The notes: generated by a model not told the origin, from the letters alone. A stretch of 18,988 nt of DNA from an uncultured Collinsella sp. (GCA_900547855.1 URIK01000016.1:1-18988); one strand, 5' to 3'. Shown: positions 7,354 through 14,568, counted from the stretch's first letter. Translations and numbers: made by a program.

Positions 7354-8469
7354 ATGGCCGAGCTGACGCCCCGCATGAAGGAGCTCGTCCAGCCCTACTT
7401 GACCGGCATCGAGCCCTACGATCCCAACTTTACGCCCACGCGCATCAATCTTTCGGCCAACGAGAACACCTATCCCGTGCCGGCCGGCGTGCGCGAGGCG
7501 GTTGATGCGGCCTTGGCTGCCGCACCGCTCAACCGCTATCCCGATCCCATGTCCAACGACCTGCGCGACGAGCTTGCTGCCTGGCATGGCGTGACGCGCG
7601 AGAACATCTGCGTGGGCAACGGCGGCGACGAGCTACTCTATAACTTCCTGCTGGCGTTTGGCGGCGCGGGGCGGACCCTGCTCAACTGCCCGCCGTGCTT
7701 TAGCGAGTATGCGTTCTTTGCGTCGCTGTGCCAGACCGAGGTGCGCGACGTGTGGCGCGACCCGGCGACCTTTGAGCTCGACCAGGCGGCGGTGCTTGCG
7801 GCGGCTCCCGAGTGCAATCTGGCGATCGTGACCTCGCCCAACAATCCCACGGGTGACGTGGCGCCGCTCGACTTTGTTGCGGCTCTGTGCGATGCCTGCC
7901 CCGGCATGGTCATGGTCGACGAGGCCTACGTGGAGTTTGCCGACGATTCGTTTGGCGCGGCAACTACGGCGCAAGGCCTTATTGCCGAGCATCCTAACCT
8001 GGTGATTCTGCATACACTGTCCAAGGCGTTCGGCGCCGCCGGCACGCGCCTGGGCTATGTGATCGCGGCGCCCGAGGTCATCGACGTGTTCGCGGCGATT
8101 CGCCAGATCTATTCGGTCAACGTGTTGAGCCAGGCGGCGGCGCTTGCCTGCGTGCGTGCCCGCGATGCGTACGCGCCCGTGGTGGCACAGGTCGCATCCG
8201 AGCGCGAGCGCGAGTTGTGTGCCCTGCGCGCGATGGCTGCCGAGGGTCTGCCCGTGGAGGCGTGGCCGAGCGCGGCGAACTTTGTGCTTGTGCGCACGCC
8301 GCATGCCACGCGCGTGCGCGAGCGTCTGCGCGACGAGTATTCGATTTTGGTGCGCGACTTTAGTTACGCGTCGGGGCTCGCGGACTGTCTGCGCATTACC
8401 GTAGGCACCCCGCAGGAAAACGACGAGGTGCTGGCCGCGTTTGCCGTGCTGGTGAAGGAGGAGATGTAG
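7354..8469 (+). CDS. hisC: Histidinol-phosphate aminotransferase
   Basis: A PLP-dependent class I/II aminotransferase that makes L-histidinol phosphate from imidazole-acetol phosphate and glutamate. The start is placed at ATG 7354, preceded by GAGGAGG with 6-nt spacing at the end of hisD. A longer in-frame ATG at 7294 lies inside hisD and is not needed, giving 371 aa, close to the family norm. Visible motifs are NLSANENTYP, RYPDP, GNGGDELL, SPNNPTGD, VDEAYVEF and the PLP-lysine K224 in TLSKAFGAAGTRLGY. The stop codon directly abuts the hisB ATG. Confidence 0.95.
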   Translation: MAELTPRMKELVQPYLTGIEPYDPNFTPTRINLSANENTYPVPAGVREAVDAALAAAPLNRYPDPMSNDLRDELAAWHGVTRENICVGNGGDELLYNFLLAFGGAGRTLLNCPPCFSEYAFFASLCQTEVRDVWRDPATFELDQAAVLAAAPECNLAIVTSPNNPTGDVAPLDFVAALCDACPGMVMVDEAYVEFADDSFGAATTAQGLIAEHPNLVILHTLSKAFGAAGTRLGYVIAAPEVIDVFAAIRQIYSVNVLSQAAALACVRARDAYAPVVAQVASERERELCALRAMAAEGLPVEAWPSAANFVLVRTPHATRVRERLRDEYSILVRDFSYASGLADCLRITVGTPQENDEVLAAFAVLVKEEM

Positions 8470-9057
8470 ATGGACCGCTATGCCGAGGTGACCCGCAAGA
8501 CGGGCGAGACCGACATTGTCGTAAAGCTCGACCTGGATGGAAGCGGCGTGTGCGATATCTCGACCGGTGTGCCGTTTTTCGACCACATGCTCAACGCTTT
8601 TGGCCGCCATGGCCTGTTCGATCTGACGGTGCACGCGGTGGGCGACGTGGAGGTCGATGCGCATCATACCGTCGAGGACACGGGCATTGTGCTGGGCGAG
8701 GCGTTTAGCCAGGCGCTGGGCGACAAGGCGGGCATTACACGCTTTGCCGATGCAGCGATTGCCATGGACGAGACACTCGTGATGGCTGCCGTGGACATTT
8801 CGGGTCGCGGCCAGGCCTACTGCGAGCTGCCCGTGCCGACCGAGCGCGTGGGCAGCTTTGATACCGAGCTGGCCGTCGAGTTCTTCTATGCCTTTGCACG
8901 CGATGCCAAGCTCACGCTGCACGTGCGCGAGCTGGCGGGCGGCAACTCGCACCACATTATCGAGGCCGCCTTTAAGGCCGTGGGCCGCACGATGCGTCAC
9001 GCCTGCGAGCTCGATCCCCACGTGCAGGGCATCCCCAGCACCAAGGGCTCGCTGTAA
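8470..9057 (+). CDS. hisB: Imidazoleglycerol-phosphate dehydratase
   Basis: A monofunctional HisB of 195 aa, converting imidazoleglycerol phosphate to imidazole-acetol phosphate. The paired His-rich metal-binding motifs are intact: FFDHMLNAFGRHG, DAHHTVEDTGIVLGEAF and NSHHIIEAAFKAVGR. There is no fused histidinol-phosphatase domain, so that activity must come from another gene, here the convergent PHP enzyme. GGAGG at 8457-8461 lies inside the end of hisC with 8-nt spacing to ATG 8470, so translation is coupled. Confidence 0.97.
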   Translation: MDRYAEVTRKTGETDIVVKLDLDGSGVCDISTGVPFFDHMLNAFGRHGLFDLTVHAVGDVEVDAHHTVEDTGIVLGEAFSQALGDKAGITRFADAAIAMDETLVMAAVDISGRGQAYCELPVPTERVGSFDTELAVEFFYAFARDAKLTLHVRELAGGNSHHIIEAAFKAVGRTMRHACELDPHVQGIPSTKGSL

Positions 9058-9070
9058 CCGTCGCAAGGGT

Positions 9071-9111
9071 AAAACCACCACGAAGGTGCCTGTCCCCATT
9101 GCGGTGGTTTT
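9071..9111. repeat. REP-like palindromic element between hisB and hisH
   Basis: AAAACCACC (9071-9079) and GGTGGTTTT (9103-9111) form a perfect 9-bp stem. The loop, read on the minus strand, contains AATGGGGACAGGCACCTT. The GGGGAC core recurs in the hairpin at 12194-12226. On the plus strand the right arm ends in TTTT, so it could also end some transcripts. Similar hairpins with a (G)GGGACAGGCACC core are common interspersed repeats in bacterial genomes; this classification is from memory. Confidence 0.55.
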
Positions 9112-9135
9112 GGATGATGAGAAGTGGAGGGTCGC

Positions 9136-9837
9136 GTGGGCGAACCGAAGATTGTGGTGGTCGACTACCACAAGGGCAACTTGTCGAGCGTCGTGCGCGG
9201 GCTTGCGCGCGCCGGTGCCGCCGCCTGCACGTCGGACGATCCGGAGCAGATCCGCAACGCCGACGGCCTGGTCATCCCGGGCGTGGGCGCGTTCTATGAC
9301 GCGATCGCCTTTATGCGCCAGAGCGGCGAGGCGGACGCGGTGCTCGATGCCATCGCCGTTGGAACTCCGCTGCTCGGCATCTGCCTGGGGCTTCAGCTAT
9401 TTTTTGAGCGTGGCAACGAGGGCGTGCCTGCGGACAAGGGCGTGGTCGCCGACGGCAACGCCCCCGAGCGGGCTGACGGTCCCTGGGTCGATGGCCTGGG
9501 TATTATGCGCGGCTCGTGCACGCGCTTGGAGTCGAGTCGCCTGAAGGTGCCGCACGTGGGCTGGGACCAGGTGCACATGACGTCCGCCGGTGCGGCCGAT
9601 CCGCTGCTTGCCGGTTTTGCCGAGGGCGCCAACATGTACTTCACCCACAGCTACGCGGTGGCCGACGACGTCGATGCCGCCGATGTGTTGGCGCGCACGC
9701 ACTATACACGGAGTTTCCCGTGCATCGTGCGCCATGGCAACGTGTGGGGCTGCCAGTTCCATCCCGAGAAATCCTCCGCGCTGGGTCAGCGCATCCTTAA
9801 GAACTTCGTCAACATCATCGAGGAGGTCGGCCGATGA
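9136..9837 (+). CDS. hisH: Imidazole glycerol phosphate synthase, glutamine amidotransferase subunit
   Basis: Releases ammonia from glutamine and channels it to HisF. It is a class I glutamine amidotransferase: GVGAFYD, the oxyanion and nucleophile motif GICLGLQ with Cys83, and H209/E211 in FHPEKS complete the triad (numbered from GTG 9136). Start choice: GTG 9136 follows GGAGG (9126-9130) with 5-nt spacing and gives MGEPKIVVVDY. A GTG at 9124 would add four residues but has only weak SD-like sequence, so 9136 is preferred (233 aa). The spacer to hisB carries a palindromic element. The stop overlaps the hisA start as ATGA. Confidence 0.93.
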   Translation: MGEPKIVVVDYHKGNLSSVVRGLARAGAAACTSDDPEQIRNADGLVIPGVGAFYDAIAFMRQSGEADAVLDAIAVGTPLLGICLGLQLFFERGNEGVPADKGVVADGNAPERADGPWVDGLGIMRGSCTRLESSRLKVPHVGWDQVHMTSAGAADPLLAGFAEGANMYFTHSYAVADDVDAADVLARTHYTRSFPCIVRHGNVWGCQFHPEKSSALGQRILKNFVNIIEEVGR

Positions 9838-10577
9838 TTCTGTTTCCCGCAATCGATCTGATCGGCGGCAAGGTTGTACGCCTGGAGCGCGGCGACCGCA
9901 GCCGCTGCAAGGTATATTCCGACGACCCTGTGGCTGTCGCCCGCTCGTTTGCCGAGCAGGGCGCTAGCTGGGTGCACGTCGTCGACCTGTCCGCTGCCTT
10001 TGGCGAGGACGAGGACGTGTGCGCTGCCAACTCGGCGGCGATTAAGGCCATCTGCGGCGTCGACGGTCTGTCCGTGGACGTGGGCGGCGGCGTCCGCTCG
10101 CTCGCACGCATCGACGAGCTGGCCGGCTATGGTGCTCGCCGCATTGCGCTGGGCACCGTGCTGGTGACCGAGCCGGGTTTTGCCGAGGTGGCGGCTCGCG
10201 GCTTTGGCGAGTTGCTGGTGGCAGATATCGCCGCGCGCGACGGTCAGGTCAAGGTGAATGGCTGGCGTGACGGCGCGGGCGTGGCACTCGACGACGCCGT
10301 GGCGCAGCTCACCGAGCTGGGCTTTAAACACCTGGTCTATACCGATATCGCGCGCGACGGCATGCAGACGGGCATCGACGTGGCGGCATATCGCCATGTG
10401 GCGCAGGTCGCGGGCTTTCCCGTCGTGGCTTCGGGCGGTATCTCGACACTCGACGATATCCGCGCGCTTGCCGCGGTGGGCGAGGATGCCATCGAGGGCG
10501 CCATTACCGGCCGTGCACTCTACGAGGGCAACTTTACGCTGGTACAGGCGCTGGCCGCTGCCCGAGGGGAGGAGTAG
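9834..10577 (+). CDS. hisA: Phosphoribosylformimino-5-aminoimidazole carboxamide ribotide isomerase
   Basis: A (beta/alpha)8-barrel isomerase for the fourth step (ProFAR to PRFAR), 247 aa. The N-terminus MILFPAIDLIGGKVVRL carries catalytic Asp8. The second catalytic Asp is D171 in YTDIARDG. Phosphate-binding loops VDVGGGVRS and VVASGGIST are present in both half barrels. It overlaps hisH by 4 bp and lies 3 bp from hisF. Some Actinobacteria use a dual HisA/TrpF enzyme (PriA). Sequence inspection alone cannot exclude PriA activity here, so I name it by its place in the his operon. Confidence 0.94.
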   Translation: MILFPAIDLIGGKVVRLERGDRSRCKVYSDDPVAVARSFAEQGASWVHVVDLSAAFGEDEDVCAANSAAIKAICGVDGLSVDVGGGVRSLARIDELAGYGARRIALGTVLVTEPGFAEVAARGFGELLVADIAARDGQVKVNGWRDGAGVALDDAVAQLTELGFKHLVYTDIARDGMQTGIDVAAYRHVAQVAGFPVVASGGISTLDDIRALAAVGEDAIEGAITGRALYEGNFTLVQALAAARGEE

Positions 10578-10580
10578 CCC

Positions 10581-11363
10581 ATGCTTACCAAGCGCGTAAT
10601 TCCCTGTCTGGATGTTAAGGACGGCCGTGTGGTCAAGGGCGTCAACTTTGTGAGTTTGCGCGATGCGGGAGACCCGGTGGAGCTGGCCCGCGCCTACGAC
10701 CGCGAGGGTGCGGACGAGGTCGTATTTTTGGACATTACCGCGACGAGCGACAACCGCGCGACGACCATCGAGATGGCGGCGCACGCAGCCGAGGAGCTCG
10801 CTATTCCCTATACCGTGGGCGGCGGTTTCCGCGACTTGGCGGGCATGCGGACCATGGTTGCCGCCGGCGCCGACAAGGTGTCGCTTAACTCTGCCGCCGT
10901 GCGCGATCCGTCGTTGATCAGCCAGGCCGCCGCGGCGTTTGGTAGCCAGGCCGTAGTCGTGGCGATCGATGCCAAGCGCGTGGGACTGCCCGGGGAGCCG
11001 GGTGCCGATAAGTGGGAGGTCTTTACCGCAGGAGGCCGCAACGCTACGGGTGTCGATGCGGTGGCGTGGGCCGAGGAAGCGGCTCGTCGCGGCGCCGGTG
11101 AGATCTTGCTCACCAGCATGGATCGCGACGGCACCAAGGCCGGCTTTGACCTGGCACTCACCCGTGCCGTGGCGCGCGCGGTGCCGATTCCCGTCATCGC
11201 GAGCGGTGGCGTGGGCACGCTCGAGCATTTTGCCGAGGGCGTGATCGAGGGCGAAGCCGACGCCGTACTGGCGGCGAGCGTCTTTCACTTTGGAACCTTC
11301 AGCATTCGCCAGGTGAAGGAGTATATGGCGTCGCAGGGTATTCCTGTGAGGTTGGACTTCTAA
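10581..11363 (+). CDS. hisF: Imidazole glycerol phosphate synthase, cyclase subunit
   Basis: A (beta/alpha)8-barrel partner of HisH that uses ammonia to close the imidazole ring, yielding imidazoleglycerol phosphate and AICAR. It has 260 aa, the family length. MLTKRVIPCLD contains catalytic Asp11, and AIDAKR contains Asp130. Other motifs are VGGGFRD, LLTSMDRDG and VIASGGVGT. GGAGGAG precedes ATG 10581 within the end of hisA. A 142-bp gap with a long imperfect palindrome follows before hisI. Confidence 0.97.
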   Translation: MLTKRVIPCLDVKDGRVVKGVNFVSLRDAGDPVELARAYDREGADEVVFLDITATSDNRATTIEMAAHAAEELAIPYTVGGGFRDLAGMRTMVAAGADKVSLNSAAVRDPSLISQAAAAFGSQAVVVAIDAKRVGLPGEPGADKWEVFTAGGRNATGVDAVAWAEEAARRGAGEILLTSMDRDGTKAGFDLALTRAVARAVPIPVIASGGVGTLEHFAEGVIEGEADAVLAASVFHFGTFSIRQVKEYMASQGIPVRLDF

Positions 11364-11376
11364 TGCTGCGGCTTGC

Positions 11377-11463
11377 CCAGGCACCCGACCTTCCGGCTCC
11401 AACCCTCCTCGCGTACTTAAGTACGCGTCGTCGGGCTTGTCGCTCGGAATCTCGGGCACCTGG
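11377..11463. repeat. Long imperfect palindrome between hisF and hisI
   Basis: The centre is a perfect 18-nt palindrome, CGCGTACTTAAGTACGCG (11410-11427). The outer arms also pair in part: CCAGG with CCTGG (11377-11381 / 11459-11463), CCCGA with TCGGG, and TTCCG with CGGAA (11391-11395 / 11445-11449). The whole could fold as an 87-nt imperfect hairpin. It fills most of the 142-bp hisF-hisI gap and has no T-run at its foot. It resembles a MITE or REP-type insertion within the operon. Confidence 0.55.
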
Positions 11464-11505
11464 ACAACCCTCGCCGACCTGCGAAGTTTGAATTTGGGGA
11501 GAGAA

Positions 11506-11835
11506 ATGGAAGAGATAACCGATCCTTCAAAGCTTACATACGACGCCAAGGGGCTGATTCCTTGTGTTGTTCAGCAATATGACACCGGCGAGGTGCTTAT
11601 GGTTGCTTGGATGAACGAGGAGTCGGTGGGGCTGACGCTCAAGACCGGTACCACGTGGTTTTGGAGCCGCAGCCGTCAGGAGCTCTGGAATAAGGGAGCG
11701 ACGAGCGGCAATATGCAGGAGGTCAAGGAGCTCTGGGCCGACTGCGATAGCGATACGCTGCTGGTCAAGGTCGACTCGCCGGGTCCGGCCTGCCATACCG
11801 GCAATCGTACCTGCTTCTTTAAGAAACTCGCGTAG
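11506..11835 (+). CDS. hisI: Phosphoribosyl-AMP cyclohydrolase
   Basis: Opens the adenine ring of phosphoribosyl-AMP (third step), zinc- and magnesium-dependent. Start set at ATG 11506 after GGGGAGAG; upstream in-frame codons from 11437 fall in the palindromic spacer and look untranslated. This gives 109 aa, normal for a stand-alone HisI. Conserved features are WSRSRQELWNKGATSGN, the DCDSD metal motif (D79, C80, D81, D83) and zinc cysteines C96 and C103 in PACHTGNRTCF. HisE is separate and 45 bp downstream, not fused as in many proteobacteria. Confidence 0.96.
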   Translation: MEEITDPSKLTYDAKGLIPCVVQQYDTGEVLMVAWMNEESVGLTLKTGTTWFWSRSRQELWNKGATSGNMQEVKELWADCDSDTLLVKVDSPGPACHTGNRTCFFKKLA

Positions 11836-11880
11836 GGCGGGCGCTCGATTAGACGCTCGGCCACCAGAAAGGATTGAACC

Positions 11881-12198
11881 ATGGGTGTGCGCACCGCAAA
11901 CGTTCAGGATGGAAATATCGGAGAGACGCTGACGGGGCTCGCCGAGGTGATTCACGGTCGTCGTGATGCATCGCCGCAGGAGAGCTATACCGCGCGTCTG
12001 CTGACCGACGTCGAGGACGAGCTGCTCAAGAAGCTTGCCGAGGAGTCGAGCGAGGTGATCATGGCCTGCAAGGATAACGATCACGATCACATCCGCTACG
12101 AGGCCGGCGACCTGATCTACCACCTGCTCGTAACCCTTGAGCGCTACGGTATCACCCTCGACGAGCTTGCCGGCGAACTCAACGCCCGCCGTCACTAG
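11881..12198 (+). CDS. hisE: Phosphoribosyl-ATP pyrophosphatase
   Basis: Removes pyrophosphate from phosphoribosyl-ATP (second step). It has 105 aa of all-alpha MazG-like fold with the metal-binding motifs KLAEESSEV and EAGDLIYHLLV. AGAAAGGA lies upstream of ATG 11881. It is the last gene of the his operon; its stop lies in the left arm of a hairpin that separates it from the convergent phosphatase gene. Confidence 0.95.
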   Translation: MGVRTANVQDGNIGETLTGLAEVIHGRRDASPQESYTARLLTDVEDELLKKLAEESSEVIMACKDNDHDHIRYEAGDLIYHLLVTLERYGITLDELAGELNARRH

Positions 12199-12226
12199 TC
12201 ATTGGGGACGTTCTTAAACGACTAGT
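12194..12226. repeat. Palindromic element between convergent hisE and histidinol phosphatase
   Basis: ACTAGTC (12194-12200) and GACTAGT (12220-12226) form a perfect 7-bp stem around a 19-nt loop ATTGGGGACGTTCTTAAAC. It spans the gap between the convergent stops, with the hisE TAG inside the left arm and the phosphatase TAA touching the right arm. It shares the ATxGGGGAC core with the element at 9071-9111. There is no clear T-run, so it is a weak terminator candidate at best. Confidence 0.5.
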
Positions 12227-13137
12227 TAGGCGAGGGGTGTGGATTCCCATTCGCCGGTGGCGTGGGGGATGCCGAAGGTTCGGTAGCCGCAGTCGTAGGC
12301 GTGTGCCTGGGCTTCACGGATGTTCCAGCAGATGTCGCAGGCGCGGTGTGCGTCCGAGCCAAAAGTGATCGGCACCTCGGCGTGGGCAAAGCAACGCAGC
12401 AATCCGGTCGCGGGATAGTAGTCGTCGAGGCCCTTGCGCGGTGCGGCGGTCGAGACCTCAACGCGGCGACCCGTATCGTGGGCGCACTCGGCCATCTGCT
12501 CCCAGAACGGCGCCGGGTCAAAGTCGGGCGCAAAGCCCTCCTTCGAAAAGCGCATGACCAGGTCGGGGTGAGCCATCACATCAAAGTCGAGCGGGCTCTC
12601 GCAGGCGTGGCACCAGTCATCGACATAGCGCTCCCACATGCCGCGAACGCCCAGGTTTTCCCAAACATGCAGGTTGGTATCGTCGTCGATCCAACCGCAA
12701 AGGGAATCGGGTGTATCGGGGCGAGCGACGTTTTCCGTTCCCGCCGTACCCGCGGCACCGGCCATGATATCGCCCGGCTCGCCAATCCAATGCACGCTGC
12801 CCAAGCGCACCACGGCGCCCTGGGACCAGCGCTCTACCAAGGGCTCGCAGCCCTCGTACCAATCGCATTCAAAGCCATAGATAAGCTCGGGCTCCGACGC
12901 GATCTGCGCGGCAAGCTTGCGGGCATCCTCAAAAGCCAGACGATGTGCCGGCAGGTCGCCCTCAGTAACCTGCACTTCGCAGTTGGCGTCCATACTGGCG
13001 GGCAGGGTGAGATGGTCGGTCGAGACCATGGCACGGCACCCGGCCACGGCAGCGGCGCGGACGTTGTCCTCAAACGAGGCGTGCCCGTCCGAAAACGAGG
13101 TGTGGGTGTGGCAATCGACCAGCGGGCAAGCAGACAT
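12226..13137 (-). CDS. hisK: Histidinol-phosphatase, PHP family
   Basis: Probably dephosphorylates L-histidinol phosphate, the one step not covered by the plus-strand his genes. It is a PHP-domain protein of 303 aa with the trinuclear-metal motifs in order: DCHTHTSFSDG (D8, H10, H12), STDH (D41, H42), E90 in GFECDW, GSVHW (H116), VMAHPDL and the C-terminal FGSDAH. ATG 13137 is preceded by AAAGGAG. It is about 30-40 residues longer than typical HisJ/HisK; an Ala/Gly-rich, Asp-rich insertion follows the GSVHW segment. PHP proteins have varied substrates, so the assignment rests on family resemblance plus the convergent position next to a his operon that otherwise lacks this activity. Confidence 0.87.
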   Translation of the reverse strand: MSACPLVDCHTHTSFSDGHASFEDNVRAAAVAGCRAMVSTDHLTLPASMDANCEVQVTEGDLPAHRLAFEDARKLAAQIASEPELIYGFECDWYEGCEPLVERWSQGAVVRLGSVHWIGEPGDIMAGAAGTAGTENVARPDTPDSLCGWIDDDTNLHVWENLGVRGMWERYVDDWCHACESPLDFDVMAHPDLVMRFSKEGFAPDFDPAPFWEQMAECAHDTGRRVEVSTAAPRKGLDDYYPATGLLRCFAHAEVPITFGSDAHRACDICWNIREAQAHAYDCGYRTFGIPHATGEWESTPLA

Positions 13138-13263
13138 GGCAGCTCCTTTGCGTCAAGCGAATCCGCTTCATTGTAATGGTGCAGCTCTCAACGCGCCGGA
13201 CACGCCGGGGGTCGAAATCGATTGGAAAGGCTGCGCGACGCGCGGTGCGGCCTCGCTTGCGCT

Positions 13264-13335
13264 CTCAAAACGTGTACATCAGCCTCCAAAAGCTGCAAAA
13301 AATGACATGTTTGGAGGCTGACGTACACGTTTGAG
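13264..13335. repeat. Long hairpin (palindromic repeat) in divergent spacer
   Basis: The left arm (13264-13290) and right arm (13310-13335) pair over about 26 bp with one bulged A and one A/C mismatch (a G-U wobble if transcribed from the minus strand). The inner arms are TCAGCCTCCAAA and TTTGGAGGCTGA; the loop is AGCTGCAAAAAATGACATG. It lies between divergent genes, so it is not a terminator for either. Its near-perfect arms suggest an inserted palindromic repeat or a strong structured RNA on the hisK side. Confidence 0.6.
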
Positions 13336-13425
13336 TGGAGCGGGCCGGCGTTGGAGCGCGCCAGCACTTGCGCCCAGCAAAAGTCGCACCTATCCCATGA
13401 CGCCGCCCCTGCGCCGCCCGCGATG

Positions 13426-13434
13426 TGCTAGCGT
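13426..13434 (+). promoter_or_regulatory. Putative extended -10 promoter of larC2
   Basis: TGC-TAGCGT, with no recognisable -35. Transcription would begin near 13441, giving a leader of about 37 nt. It has the same TGC-TA form as the candidates at 4016 and 17055. Confidence 0.3.
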
Positions 13435-13477
13435 TTGGATGAACAAAACGAGCCCGCGCGGAAAGGAGCCGGACCGT

Positions 13478-13963
13478 ATGCCATGCGATAGCACATCCCC
13501 GCTGTCCCGCGAGACCGATGCGCCCGAAACCATCGTCAAGCTGGAATGCGATATTGATGACGCGTCGCCCGAGGTGCTTGCCTACGCCGCCGACCGCCTG
13601 CGCGAGGCGGGTGCGCGCGAGGTGCACTGGCTGCCCGTCTATTGCAAGAAAGGCCGTCCCGGCTGGCAGCTGCAGGTAATCTGCGCCCACGAGGACATCG
13701 AGCGCCTGCAGACGATCATCTTTTTGGAAACCACGACCAATGGCATCCGTCGCCAGGTTATGGAGCGCGTTTGCCTGCCACGCCGCTTTGAGCGCGTAAC
13801 GACGCCATGGGGCGAGGTGTTCGTCAAGGTGGCCACCCTGCCCGACGGCAGCGAGCGTGCGGCGCCCGAGTACGAGGACTGTGCCCGTCTCGCCCACGAG
13901 CACAACGTGCCGCTCCAGCGCGTGATGCAGGCGGCACAAGCCGCGGCACTGCGATTTGAGTGA
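13478..13963 (+). CDS. Stand-alone LarC C-terminal (LarC2/DUF111) domain protein
   Basis: 161 aa from ATG 13478 with AAAGGAG at 13462-13468. It matches the C-terminal half of LarC, the CTP-dependent nickel insertase that completes the nickel-pincer cofactor of lactate racemase. Visible hallmarks are KLECDIDDASPEVL (21-34), YCKKGRPG (55-62), ETTTNGIR (84-91), a beta segment TPWGEVFVKVA and PEYEDCARLA (130-139). The LarC1 half is absent, and no larA, larB or larE is in the window. In Lactobacillus plantarum larC1 and larC2 are joined by a programmed frameshift, but nothing upstream here encodes LarC1 in any frame that I recognise. It may act with a LarC1 elsewhere or have another role, so I give no gene symbol. 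yfcE follows after 56 bp. Confidence 0.75.
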   Translation: MPCDSTSPLSRETDAPETIVKLECDIDDASPEVLAYAADRLREAGAREVHWLPVYCKKGRPGWQLQVICAHEDIERLQTIIFLETTTNGIRRQVMERVCLPRRFERVTTPWGEVFVKVATLPDGSERAAPEYEDCARLAHEHNVPLQRVMQAAQAAALRFE

Positions 13964-14019
13964 CACGGGTCAACGACGCGCCGCACCAATCCTATTAACC
14001 CCACCGAAAGGATCTCCCC

Positions 14020-14568
14020 ATGAAATACCTCATCGCCTCCGACATCCACGGCTCGGCATACTGGGCCGAGCGTCTGGTCGCCGCCATCGAGTCCGAGCAG
14101 CCCGACCGCATCGTCCTGCTGGGCGACCTGCTCTATCACGGTCCGCGCAACGACCTGCCGCGCGACTACGCCCCCAAGCGCGTGATTCCGCTGCTCAACG
14201 CCCTGGCCGACCGCATCATCGCGGTGCGCGGCAACTGCGACGCTGAGGTCGACCAGATGGTCCTCGACTTTCCCGTCATGGCCGACTACGCTACGCTGTT
14301 CGACGAGACCGGCCGCGAGCTGTTCCTGACGCATGGCCACGTCTTTGGCGCCGGCATGCACAACAGCGTCGACCACGCGCCCGCGCTGCCCGAGGGCTCC
14401 GCGCTCGTCTACGGCCATACGCACATCAAGATCAACGAGGAGAGCGCCGCGCACCCGGGCCTGTGGCTTTTCAACCCCGGCAGCGTGAGCATTCCCAAGG
14501 ACGGTACGCACAGCTACGGCATCTACGAGGGCGGCGCGTTCCGCCACGTGGTCATGGAGGAGGAGTAG
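14020..14568 (+). CDS. yfcE: YfcE/MJ0936-type metallophosphodiesterase
   Basis: A 182-aa calcineurin-like phosphoesterase with all metal-binding motifs: SDIHG (D8, H10), GDLLYHGPRND, GNCD, THGH and GHTH, then NPGSVSIPKDG. The GDLLYHGPRN form is typical of E. coli YfcE, which hydrolyses artificial phosphodiesters; the natural substrate is unknown. It is likely cytosolic, with no signal peptide. AAAGGA lies upstream of ATG 14020. mazG starts 2 bp after the stop, so the two are almost certainly co-transcribed. Confidence 0.92.
   Translation: MKYLIASDIHGSAYWAERLVAAIESEQPDRIVLLGDLLYHGPRNDLPRDYAPKRVIPLLNALADRIIAVRGNCDAEVDQMVLDFPVMADYATLFDETGRELFLTHGHVFGAGMHNSVDHAPALPEGSALVYGHTHIKINEESAAHPGLWLFNPGSVSIPKDGTHSYGIYEGGAFRHVVMEEE

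Larger units (their letters stand above)
13138..13477. other. Divergent intergenic region, hisK to larC2
   Basis: A 340-bp gap with no supported gene. It holds a weak minus-strand -10 candidate for hisK (TACAAT, 13175-13170, no clear -35), a long hairpin at 13264-13335 and an extended -10 for the plus-strand gene at 13426-13434. Confidence 0.55.

Noticed and set aside
5559..11549. Several long minus-strand frames (for example 5559-7007, 7633-9171, 9786-11549) opposite the his genes
   Set aside because: Shadows caused by high GC at third positions; none shows a recognisable domain or a credible start.
13338..13477. LarC1 coding sequence joined to LarC2 by frameshift
   Set aside because: No frame upstream of 13478 shows LarC1-like sequence, and the region contains a palindrome and promoter-like elements.
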